Shown: positions 1-5,856, counted from the stretch's first letter. The stretch is DNA of 6,120 bases from Cyanobacteria bacterium OH_CBB_238 (GCA_023409995.1 JAEYQN010000165.1:1-6120), one strand, 5' to 3'. A program made the numbers and translations. Notes: generated by a model not told the origin, from the letters alone.

Positions 1-161
1 CACATGCATAACCCATGTGCTAGTAAAGACACAAGAAATAGAGACCAAAATCGCTGTATCCCATGAGCCGTCATGGATTCCATGTTTTAAAACCTCAAAA
101 ACATGATGAATACATGGATTCACATATTAGCTTATACCAAATGGCTTTCCATTATTGCATG
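1..161. repeat. Cluster of CATG-centred inverted repeats
   Basis: CATG occurs eight times in 161 bases (starting at 3, 14, 62, 72, 81, 102, 113 and 158), where about 0.6 would be expected by chance. Several occurrences form perfect inverted repeats: CACATG 1-6 with CATGTG 14-19; CCATGA 61-66 with TCATGG 71-76 (loop GCCG); CATGG 72-76 with CCATG 80-84; CATGTTTT 81-88 with AAAACATG 98-105. TGAAT 107-111 also pairs with ATTCA 118-122. The 9-mer CATGGATTC recurs directly at 72-80 and 113-121. The repeats are visible in the sequence, but their role is unknown. They could be a palindromic repeat element, an operator array, or coincidence inside a truncated gene. Confidence 0.5.
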
Positions 162-220
162 ATAAACCAAAATAATATTCAAAAAATCATAACATTTCTT
201 AAAGGAAAGAATTAGAACAC

Positions 221-254
221 TTAGAGAATAACAAATTCGCTCATTATTCTTTAA
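221..254. repeat. AT-rich inverted repeat upstream of the first gene
   Basis: Bases 221-231 can pair with 244-254 to give an 11-bp stem (one G-T pair) around a 12-base loop. The inner 7 bp, AGAATAA with TTATTCT, are perfect. It lies 30 bases before the start codon at 285, so it could be a leader hairpin, an operator, or a weak terminator for something upstream. The stem is almost all A/T and would be unstable, so a functional role is uncertain. Confidence 0.3.
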
Positions 255-271
255 AATTCTATTTATAATTT

Positions 272-277
272 GGAGAG
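272..277 (+). promoter_or_regulatory. Shine-Dalgarno site fixing the start at 285
   Basis: GGAGAG lies seven bases before ATG 285, ideal spacing. It settles the start against the in-frame TTG at 270, which lies upstream of this site and would add five residues in front of the signal peptide. Confidence 0.8.
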
Positions 278-284
278 TTTTTAT

Positions 285-1067
285 ATGAGAGCACTTTTTA
301 TACTATGTTTAACTATAGCAATTTCCATGCCTGCATTCTCAGAAGCAATAAATGGAGGGGTAGAAAAAAGAGATCTAAAGCAAGGATCTAACCAAGTAAT
401 TGACTCAACAACCGGATATGGTATCCCAGAAGCAAATGTATCGTTGCCAGCAAAAAAGTTTTCAACCACCACTGATGACGAAGGTAGATTTCAATTAGGA
501 ACAAAAATCACTGCACCAACTATAATGTCAGTTAATAAAGATGGATATCGCCCATTTTCTCTAACGTTAGATTCTGAAACAACAGGCAAACCACTTGTTG
601 TTGGCATAGAAAAATCAACACCTAAAGACTTGGTTTTGGAAACAGATATGATTCACCTTGGAGACAATAATTTTTCCCAAAATTCGGCTAATGCTGGAGA
701 CTTTGCAGTCAAATCAATTGGGCCATTTTATTCAAAAGAGATAAAAGTAAGTTCTGTGAAACCTGGCGAAAGCATTTATATAAATATTGGCTCAATTATA
801 GGAATAGACACAATGACATCAAGAAATTTAGGACAATCAAAAGTAACAAGCACATATGCTGACCCTCCACAGGTATTTGTTAATGGGAATAAAATTGCAG
901 AAATAAAAATAAACGGGGATGGACAAGAAATCAAAATTCCACCAGGAATTGTGAAAGAAAACCAACTAAATGAAATAACTATTAAAGCTGGTAAAAATTT
1001 ATTTCAAACGTCTTATATTGACTACGATGATATAGAATTTACCAATCTTCAACTAGAAGTAAAATAA
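285..1067 (+). CDS. Secreted protein: carboxypeptidase-regulatory-like domain plus C-terminal beta-sandwich
   Basis: A 260-residue exported protein of unknown function. Residues 1-21 look like a signal peptide: one Arg, a hydrophobic core (LFILCLTIAISM), and a likely cut after Ser-Glu-Ala. Residues about 37-112 match the carboxypeptidase regulatory-like / CNA-B-type beta-sandwich pattern (V-D-x-TTG-x-x-IPEANV at 38-52, TTTDDEGRFQL at 61-71, then a KDGY turn at 85-88). Such domains are usually structural or binding modules on surface proteins. Residues about 120-260 look like a second, jelly-roll-like beta domain: HLGDNNFS at 124-131, VFVNGNKIAEI at 197-207, NEITIKAGKN at 229-238, and the acidic DYDDIEF at 246-252. 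That arrangement recalls carbohydrate-binding or lectin-like folds, which is inference. No catalytic motif is visible. A membrane glycosyltransferase gene follows 52 bases downstream, so a surface-glycan role is possible but unproven. Confidence 0.8.
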   Translation: MRALFILCLTIAISMPAFSEAINGGVEKRDLKQGSNQVIDSTTGYGIPEANVSLPAKKFSTTTDDEGRFQLGTKITAPTIMSVNKDGYRPFSLTLDSETTGKPLVVGIEKSTPKDLVLETDMIHLGDNNFSQNSANAGDFAVKSIGPFYSKEIKVSSVKPGESIYINIGSIIGIDTMTSRNLGQSKVTSTYADPPQVFVNGNKIAEIKINGDGQEIKIPPGIVKENQLNEITIKAGKNLFQTSYIDYDDIEFTNLQLEVK

Positions 1068-1070
1068 AAA

Positions 1071-1100
1071 TTGACACAAATTAAATAATAAACATAAAAT
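1071..1100 (+). promoter_or_regulatory. Probable sigma70-type promoter for the glycosyltransferase gene
   Basis: A perfect TTGACA (1071-1076) is followed after 18 bases by TAAAAT (1095-1100, 5 of 6 consensus). Transcription would start near 1107, leaving a very short leader that still contains AAGG at 1109-1112, seven bases before ATG 1120. It starts just 3 bases after the stop codon of the upstream gene, so the glycosyltransferase may have its own promoter as well as read-through. In such AT-rich DNA the -10 match is weak evidence; the -35 match is the stronger part. Confidence 0.45.
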
Positions 1101-1119
1101 AATAGCCGAAGGCGGTTTT

Positions 1120-2604
1120 ATGTTAAACAAAAATAATTTATATAAAATATTTATTATATTGATAATATTGGCTGGCATAATTGTGAGGATTAAAGCCTAC
1201 TTACTCCAAAACTCTTTGTGGTTGGACGAGTCTGCACTGGCGTTGAGCATACTAAAAAGAAACTTATTTGGCTTTTTTACTCCACTTGAACATTTTCAAA
1301 AAGCTCCACCTATTTTTATGATGTTGACCGAACTAGCTACTTATATGTTTGGGAACACCAAAGAACTTGCCTTAAGATCAATTTCCCTTATCAGTTCAAT
1401 ATTAGCTCTTTTTGTTTTTTTTAGAATCTCTACTGAAGTCTTAAAAAATAAATTTGCTATACTTTTCGCAAACTATCTGTTTAGCCTGAATTTCTATATT
1501 ATTTTCTATTCGCAAACATTCAAACAATATTCAAGCGATGTTTTACTGGTATTGTTAGCAATACATTTATTTAGTAAATTTGACTTAGAAAAAGCAAGCA
1601 TTAAGAAAATTATGGTAGCCGGATTCTTAACTATAATTTTGTTACTAAGCTCATTTCCTGCATTGTTTGTGGTTGGAGCATTTATTTGTCTTTATCTTCC
1701 TAAATGCATGTCAATAACTAAAAAAAATATAAAATTCAATCTAAACAACATAAAAACTCTAACAATATATTCACTTCCACTAGTCATTTTTGGGATTCTT
1801 TACTATATACTTTTCCTCTTTCCTCTCAGAACTCGAGAAATAACACAAGTGACTTTTTGGAACGATGGATTTTTATCTCCAACTATAAATTCTTTTGGGC
1901 ACATTATAAAGCACAATATAGAATATTTTTTCTATCCAAACCTCTTTGCTATAGTACTATTAATTCCAATTATTTTAGGAGCCTATTTTTTAGTAAAAGA
2001 AAAAAATACAATAAACAAATTAATTTTACTAACTATAGGATTCACTTTTTTAGCTTCAATTACGCACCTTTATCCAATAAAAGAAAGAGTTGTTCTTTAC
2101 CTTATACCATTCTGCATAATTTATCTAGTAAAACCATTAGAAATAAGTTTACAAAAAAATAAAATCACAACTTTCTTTCTTATTTGTTTATACTTAATAA
2201 GCTTGCTATTTTATAACCCTATATATATTTCAAAATGCTTCAAATATAATGCATTTAGCTTTGTAGATGCAAGAACATCTATGAAAATCCTAAAAGAGAA
2301 TTACAATAAATCCGACATAATTGTATACAATCAAGCATCGGACTCTGACTTAGAATACTACTCACACTACTTTAATTTTAAGCCTACAAGGACAATTTTA
2401 ATACCACATGAACCATACACAATAGAGAACTATAATAACTTCTTGAATAGTTTACCAAAAAACAATACATATTGGTTCTATATATCATTTGATTATTCAG
2501 AAAAACCGACTCTTCCATTCATTGCCAATTGGGTAGTAAAAAACAACATAAAATTCAAAGCATATAGCTATAAAAAATCACGCGTTATCTACATGAAATT
2601 ATAA
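1120..2604 (+). CDS. Multi-pass membrane glycosyltransferase, GT-C / GT39 (PMT/ArnT)-like
   Basis: A 494-residue integral membrane protein, in the usual size range for GT-C enzymes. These take a sugar from a lipid-phosphate carrier and transfer it to an acceptor on the outer face of the membrane. Supporting features, in order: a first helix at about 8-28; LWLDES at 33-38, the acidic motif in the first external loop where GT-C enzymes carry their catalytic Asp/Glu; a PP pair at 63-64 before the next helix; FYSQTFKQYSSD at 129-140, matching the family 'YSQEAR-Y' position; and a late YPIKERVVLYLIP segment at 318-330. Hydrophobic helices alternate to about 365. Residues 380-494 form a soluble extracytoplasmic tail with DIIVYNQASDSDLEYYSHYF at 399-418, typical of uncharacterised members in cyanobacteria and relatives. 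The sugar and acceptor cannot be told from sequence. The gene is very rich in ATA, TTA and AAT codons, unlike the aldolase that follows. The start is supported by AAGG seven bases upstream. Confidence 0.8.
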   Translation: MLNKNNLYKIFIILIILAGIIVRIKAYLLQNSLWLDESALALSILKRNLFGFFTPLEHFQKAPPIFMMLTELATYMFGNTKELALRSISLISSILALFVFFRISTEVLKNKFAILFANYLFSLNFYIIFYSQTFKQYSSDVLLVLLAIHLFSKFDLEKASIKKIMVAGFLTIILLLSSFPALFVVGAFICLYLPKCMSITKKNIKFNLNNIKTLTIYSLPLVIFGILYYILFLFPLRTREITQVTFWNDGFLSPTINSFGHIIKHNIEYFFYPNLFAIVLLIPIILGAYFLVKEKNTINKLILLTIGFTFLASITHLYPIKERVVLYLIPFCIIYLVKPLEISLQKNKITTFFLICLYLISLLFYNPIYISKCFKYNAFSFVDARTSMKILKENYNKSDIIVYNQASDSDLEYYSHYFNFKPTRTILIPHEPYTIENYNNFLNSLPKNNTYWFYISFDYSEKPTLPFIANWVVKNNIKFKAYSYKKSRVIYMKL

Positions 2605-2649
2605 AAATAACAATTAGAACATTACATCTACGATTTATATCTAATCAGC

Positions 2650-2678
2650 TTGTAAATCATTTTTTTTTGGTGTAGATT
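2650..2678 (+). promoter_or_regulatory. Candidate promoter for the aldolase gene
   Basis: TTGTAA (2650-2655) and TAGATT (2673-2678) are spaced by 17 bases, each matching consensus at 4 of 6. Transcription would start near 2685, some 25 bases before the start codon. An alternative -10, TCTAAT at 2640-2645, has no good -35. No terminator hairpin is seen after the upstream gene, so read-through is possible. A direct repeat, TGGTGTA[G/T]AT at 2668-2677 and 2681-2690, overlaps this site and might bind a regulator. Confidence 0.25.
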
Positions 2679-2697
2679 TGTGGTGTATATCAAACAT

Positions 2698-2703
2698 GAG
2701 GAG
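2698..2703 (+). promoter_or_regulatory. Shine-Dalgarno site fixing the aldolase start
   Basis: GAGGAG lies six bases before ATG 2710. An in-frame GTG at 2680 would add ten residues, but it lies upstream of this strong site, has no site of its own, and would extend the protein beyond the conserved family start. Confidence 0.85.
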
Positions 2704-2709
2704 AACGCC

Positions 2710-3666
2710 ATGAGCGAAAGAAAATTAGTCGGAACCGGCGAAATGTTCAAAAAAGCGTTAGAAGGCAAATATGCCATCGGTGCTTACAATGTAAACAATA
2801 TGGAAATGCTACAAGCTATCGCTGAAGCTGCTGAAGAAACAAGATCACCAATCATTCTTCAAGTTTCTGCGGGTGCAAGAAAATATGCTAACCAAACATA
2901 TTTGGTAAAATTAGTAGAAGCAGCACTTGCAACAACAACAGTTCCAATAGCTCTTCACCTTGACCATGGTGCTGATTTTGAAATATGTAAAGCTTGTATT
3001 GATGGTGGTTTCTCATCTGTAATGATAGACGGATCAAGATTCCCACTTGAAGAAAATATTGCTCTTACAAAACAAGTTGTTGAATATGCTCACGAAAGAG
3101 GAGTTTCTGTTGAAGCTGAACTTGGTAAATTAGCTGGTATCGAAGATGATGTTAATGTGTCTGCAGCTGATGCTAAATTCACTAACCCTGAAGAAGCTGC
3201 TAGGTTCGTTAAAGAATCTGGTTGTGATTCTTTAGCAATAGCTATCGGAACATCTCATGGTGCTTACAAATTCTCAGGTGCAGCAAGACTTGATTTTGAT
3301 AGACTAGCTGAAATCAAAAAAGCGGTTAACGAAGCTGTTGGATATGATTTCCCAATCGTACTTCACGGTGCATCTTCAGTTCCTCAAGATTTAGTTGCTA
3401 AATGTAATAAATATGGTGGTGCATTACCAAATGCTCAAGGTGTTCCAGAAGAAATGCTAACTTTTGCGTCTAAAAATGGTGTTGCAAAAATCAACATAGA
3501 TACAGACTTAAGATTAGCGTTAACTTCTACTATTAGAGAATTCTTCGCTGAAGAACCATCTAAATTCGATCCAAGAGAATACCTTGGACCTGGTAGAACT
3601 GCGGTAAAAGAACTTGTTAAACACAAAATGACAGACGTTTTAGGTACAGCAGGTCACGCTGAATAA
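2710..3666 (+). CDS. fba: Class II fructose-1,6-bisphosphate aldolase
   Basis: A 318-residue cytoplasmic, zinc-dependent aldolase that interconverts fructose-1,6-bisphosphate with dihydroxyacetone phosphate and glyceraldehyde-3-phosphate in glycolysis and gluconeogenesis. The family signatures are all present: an N-terminal YAIGAYNVNNMEM (residues 21-33); HLDHG at 83-87 with the catalytic Asp85 and zinc ligand His86; VEAELGKLAGIEDDV at 134-148; TSHGAYK at 181-187 with zinc ligand His183; LHGASS at 218-223 with zinc ligand His219; and KINIDTDLR at 260-268, which holds the phosphate- and substrate-binding Asn/Asp residues. The C-terminal FDPREYLGPGR resembles the longer class II enzymes (about 305-325 residues) of many anaerobes. 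Codon use differs from the glycosyltransferase upstream, with many GCT, GGT, GAA and CTT codons, as expected for a highly expressed gene. A strong terminator follows, so the transcript probably ends here. Confidence 0.97.
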   Translation: MSERKLVGTGEMFKKALEGKYAIGAYNVNNMEMLQAIAEAAEETRSPIILQVSAGARKYANQTYLVKLVEAALATTTVPIALHLDHGADFEICKACIDGGFSSVMIDGSRFPLEENIALTKQVVEYAHERGVSVEAELGKLAGIEDDVNVSAADAKFTNPEEAARFVKESGCDSLAIAIGTSHGAYKFSGAARLDFDRLAEIKKAVNEAVGYDFPIVLHGASSVPQDLVAKCNKYGGALPNAQGVPEEMLTFASKNGVAKINIDTDLRLALTSTIREFFAEEPSKFDPREYLGPGRTAVKELVKHKMTDVLGTAGHAE

Positions 3667-3691
3667 TTTAATTTAAGTTATTTAAAAAAGT

Positions 3692-3726
3692 AAGGTAAGA
3701 AGATGAACTTCTTGCCTTCTTTTTTT
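3692..3726 (+). terminator. Rho-independent terminator after the aldolase gene
   Basis: AAGGTAAGAAG (3692-3702) pairs with CTTCTTGCCTT (3708-3718) in an 11-bp stem with one G-T pair and a five-base loop (ATGAA), followed by C and seven T (3720-3726). It lies 25 bases after the aldolase stop codon. This is the clearest terminator in the window. Confidence 0.9.
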
Positions 3727-3734
3727 GTTATAAT
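3726..3734 (+). promoter_or_regulatory. Extended -10 promoter for the DUF475 gene
   Basis: TGTTATAAT is a perfect extended -10 (TG-n-TATAAT), with the hexamer at 3729-3734. No good -35 is present 16-18 bases upstream, where the terminator stem lies; extended -10 promoters often do without one. The start of transcription would be near 3741, giving a leader of about 22 bases that contains GAAGGG (3749-3754), eight bases before ATG 3763. The last T of the terminator tract is the first base of this box. Confidence 0.55.
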
Positions 3735-3762
3735 CTGCTGAAAGAGTTGAAGGGTTAAAAAA

Positions 3763-4800
3763 ATGTTAAAGTATTTTAAAGGATCATTCCTAGTAACGAT
3801 AATAGGTCTAATATGTGCATATTTTTGGGGAGAGAAAACCCACCCAGGAAAAGGTTTTTTAGCATTATTCATTGTGATATTTTTGTCCATTCTGGAAGTA
3901 ACTCTCTCTTTTGACAACGCTGTTATAAACGCAATTAAATTAGAGAAAATGACAGAGAAGTGGAAACATAGATTCCTTACTTGGGGTATAGCCATCGCTG
4001 TTTTTGGAATGAGATTTTTATTTCCGGTAGTGGTGGTTGCAGCTTTTTCCGGATTATCGCTGGTAGCTGTAGCAAAATTAGCATTTTATGACGTGGATCA
4101 GTATGCTCATTACTTACACGTTGTACATGCACCATTAGTAACCTTTGGCGGCTCATTTTTACTTATGCTGTTTTTGGCCTATTTTTTCAATTGTGAAAAA
4201 AAGATTCACTGGATTTCGTCCATTGAAAAGCCAATGTTATGCTGCACTAACATAAAATATGTAGAAGTTGTTATAAGTTTAGTTGCATTACTTTTATTAC
4301 AGAACATCGTACCTGTGGAACAAAAACTACCAGTAGTTATGGCTGGATTTGTAGGAATAATATTGTATCTTGTTATTGATAGTGTAAGCAACTTATTGGA
4401 GCAAATAGCAGAAAGAAAAGCAGCGCTGACTGGCGAAGTCGCAAAACTAGGATTTATTGGATTTCTTTATCTTGAATTAATTGATGCAAGCTTTTCGCTC
4501 GATGGAGTGTTAGGAGCATTTGCCATAAGCAAAGATATTATAATAATAACGATAGGTTTAGCAATTGGAGCAATGTTTGTTAGATCATTGACCATCTACA
4601 TGGTAGACAAAAAGACACTAAAAGAATATTTGTTTTTAGAGCACGGCGCACACTGGGCTATTGGTTTTCTTGCACTTATAATGTTTATAAGCACAGTTCA
4701 TGAGGTACCAGAAGTAGTAACTGGTATGCTTGGCTTAATAATTGTTGGAGCAGCCTTCGTCTCTTCAATATTGCATAATAGGAACGAAAAAAAAGTTTAG
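3763..4800 (+). CDS. DUF475 family integral membrane protein (TerC superfamily)
   Basis: A 345-residue multi-pass inner-membrane protein matching the DUF475 family over its full length. The diagnostic pieces are: EVTLSFDNAVINA at 45-57; W-x-x-x-FLTWGIAIAVFGMRFLFP at about 67-88; HAPLVTFGGSFLLMLFLAYFF at 122-142; KIHWISSIEKP at 147-157; FLYLELIDASFSLDGVLGAF at 234-253; AIGAMFVRSLTIYMV at 267-281; EYLFLEHGAHWAIG at 288-301; and PEVVTG at 316-321. The two acidic motifs, E-x-x-LS-x-DN near the N-terminus and E-x-x-D-x-x-FS-x-DG in the second half, sit in similar hydrophobic contexts, as in TerC proteins, where such residues are thought to bind metal ions. TerC relatives are linked to tellurite resistance and manganese export, but DUF475 itself has no firm function, so metal transport here is inference. 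The gene has its own promoter, overlaps no neighbour, and ends 8 bases from the convergent gene. Confidence 0.93.
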   Translation: MLKYFKGSFLVTIIGLICAYFWGEKTHPGKGFLALFIVIFLSILEVTLSFDNAVINAIKLEKMTEKWKHRFLTWGIAIAVFGMRFLFPVVVVAAFSGLSLVAVAKLAFYDVDQYAHYLHVVHAPLVTFGGSFLLMLFLAYFFNCEKKIHWISSIEKPMLCCTNIKYVEVVISLVALLLLQNIVPVEQKLPVVMAGFVGIILYLVIDSVSNLLEQIAERKAALTGEVAKLGFIGFLYLELIDASFSLDGVLGAFAISKDIIIITIGLAIGAMFVRSLTIYMVDKKTLKEYLFLEHGAHWAIGFLALIMFISTVHEVPEVVTGMLGLIIVGAAFVSSILHNRNEKKV

Positions 4801-4807
4801 CTTTTTT
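4789..4807. terminator. Possible bidirectional terminator between convergent genes
   Basis: AAAAAAG (4789-4795) pairs with CTTTTTT (4801-4807) around the loop TTTAG. Each strand therefore shows a short A/T hairpin ending in a run of six to eight T. It lies at the meeting point of the two convergent genes, and its loop contains the TAG stop (4798-4800) of the rightward gene. The stem has a single G-C pair and is weak, so efficiency is doubtful, but no other terminator is seen for either gene. Confidence 0.4.
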
Positions 4808-4808
4808 G

Positions 4809-5780
4809 CTATGAGTACAATTCAAACTTTTTTAAATAATCTGCTATCTTCTCCCCATAAGCATAGGCTTCAAGTTCAAGTGGATTGTTTTTATATTTTT
4901 CACTTCCAAGACCAATAAAACCCAATCCCTCATAATTTTTATATGCCTCTAGATATTTTTTTGCATCTTCACTTTCAATCGACCCTGATTTAAATTTTGG
5001 CAAATCCAAAACATCACTAAAATTTTTCTTTAATATTGAAAGTTGTTGTTCATATGTATTTTTTCTCAATGATTCAATAAATTCTTCACCAACACCCGCA
5101 GCCACTGCTTTTTGATACTGACTTTTTAACATAAAATCAAAAGAGTTATCACTCAAAGCTGCATCAACGGCCCTATTAGCAATCGCATCAGCATATTTCT
5201 CCACTCCCAAATCTTCAGATCGCAAGATTTTAGAAAATTGCTCACAATGTTTCAACTCATGAGATAACAGATTAAGCTGTTGTTTTTTATCTAGTTTGGT
5301 AAAAAAGCCTTGAGAATAGCCTATTGTATTATTTATAGGATCATACCCACCAGTAATAGAAAGTCCATCCTCGCCAGCATTTAAAATATTTTTGGGTGCG
5401 ATAGTTGGTAAACCCATATAATCGACTAGCTCATCATATGCTTTGTGAATAAAATTTTCACCGTCTTCTTTTTGTAATTTAACAAAAATACCTTTTAGCT
5501 CATCTGGGATTTCAGATAAAGCTTTTTGGGCGGATTTCTTCGCTTTTCCCTTTGAAATAACAAATATCCCAACCGCTGTTAAAGCAGATAAAATAGCGGC
5601 ACCAATCCCAACTTTCTGCCCAGATGTCAATTTTTGGGGTTCTTTTGATTTAGCAAAAGTATCCGACTGTGGCTTATATATATTGTTTGAGGTTACATTA
5701 TTGGTATCTGTTTTCTGTTCTATGGATGTTGTTTTTAGAGGTGACTGACCAACAGCACTATAATTTGGATCTATTCTCAT
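4809..5780 (-). CDS. Putative membrane-anchored zinc metallopeptidase (HELKH motif)
   Basis: A 323-residue protein that I cannot place in a named family. Residues 1-54 are polar and probably disordered (rich in Ser, Thr, Asn, Lys). Residues about 57-76 form one hydrophobic helix (GIGAAILSALTAVGIFVIS) followed by a Lys-rich stretch, so the bulk of the protein should be on one side of the membrane, most simply N-out/C-in by the positive-inside rule. The remaining domain is mostly helical and contains LLSHELKHCEQF at 171-182: an HExxH zinc motif (His174, Glu175, His178). Near the C-terminus NPLELEAYAYGEK (299-311) resembles the Glu-containing segment that supplies the third metal ligand in many gluzincins, with Glu302 or Glu304 as candidates. 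Peptidase activity and substrate are inference. ATG 5780 is preceded only by GAAAG at 3-base spacing, a poor ribosome site, although a good promoter lies just upstream. The gene is divergent from fabI. Confidence 0.75.
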   Translation of the reverse strand: MRIDPNYSAVGQSPLKTTSIEQKTDTNNVTSNNIYKPQSDTFAKSKEPQKLTSGQKVGIGAAILSALTAVGIFVISKGKAKKSAQKALSEIPDELKGIFVKLQKEDGENFIHKAYDELVDYMGLPTIAPKNILNAGEDGLSITGGYDPINNTIGYSQGFFTKLDKKQQLNLLSHELKHCEQFSKILRSEDLGVEKYADAIANRAVDAALSDNSFDFMLKSQYQKAVAAGVGEEFIESLRKNTYEQQLSILKKNFSDVLDLPKFKSGSIESEDAKKYLEAYKNYEGLGFIGLGSEKYKNNPLELEAYAYGEKIADYLKKFELYS

Positions 5781-5800
5781 AAGCTTTCAATCATTTTAAA

Positions 5801-5817
5801 TTAACTATATTAGTTAA
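5801..5817. promoter_or_regulatory. Operator-like perfect palindrome in the divergent promoter region
   Basis: TTAACTA-TAT-TAGTTAA is a perfect inverted repeat with 7-base arms. It covers the -10 box of the leftward promoter and lies 21 bases from the leftward start codon, 40 bases from the fabI -35. Its position suits a repressor of the peptidase-like gene more than of fabI. No known regulator can be named from the sequence, and AT-rich DNA makes such palindromes less surprising. Confidence 0.4.
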
Positions 5818-5832
5818 AACATTCTAAATCAA
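5804..5832 (-). promoter_or_regulatory. Promoter of the peptidase-like gene
   Basis: On the minus strand, TTGATT (5832-5827) is followed after 17 bases by TATAGT (5809-5804, 5 of 6 consensus). Transcription would start near 5797, a leader of about 17 bases before ATG 5780. Confidence 0.5.
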
Positions 5833-5856
5833 AAAGTTGCCAAATTTGTAATAATA

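Larger units (their letters stand above)
1..284. other. Left-edge region without a convincing complete gene
   Basis: No complete gene is evident before the start codon at 285. Bases 1-120 are about 38% GC and bases 121-240 about 27%, so the left part may be coding or part of a distinct element cut by the window edge. Three short frames stay open to the edge. One is a minus-strand frame starting with ATG at 83-81, with GAGG nine bases upstream; it would begin MESMTAHGIQRF and then a hydrophobic stretch. A second minus-strand frame could start with GTG at 123. A plus-strand frame ends at TGA TGA (103-108). None resembles a family I recognise, and all three are under 42 codons, so I do not call a gene. 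The rest is AT-rich leader for the gene at 285. Confidence 0.4.

Noticed and set aside
264..269. Perfect TATAAT just before the first gene
   Set aside because: Transcription would start near 276, inside the ribosome-binding site, and no -35 is found at the right distance; probably chance in AT-rich DNA.
270..284. TTG at 270 as the start of the secreted-protein gene
   Set aside because: The strong GGAGAG site lies inside this stretch and points to ATG 285; the extra residues would also precede a normal signal peptide.
281..472. Minus-strand frame of 63 codons over the first gene
   Set aside because: It is antisense to a well-supported secreted-protein gene and has no recognisable product.
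1857..2162. 101-codon plus-strand frame inside the glycosyltransferase gene
   Set aside because: It is a shifted frame within a gene with clear family motifs; its product is low-complexity, rich in Lys, Asn, Phe and Ser, with no ribosome site.
2680..2709. GTG start giving the aldolase ten extra residues
   Set aside because: It is upstream of the GAGGAG site and lacks one of its own; family members start near ATG 2710.
3678..3995. 105-codon minus-strand frame
   Set aside because: It runs across the terminator and promoter of the plus-strand genes and into the DUF475 coding region; the peptide resembles no known protein.
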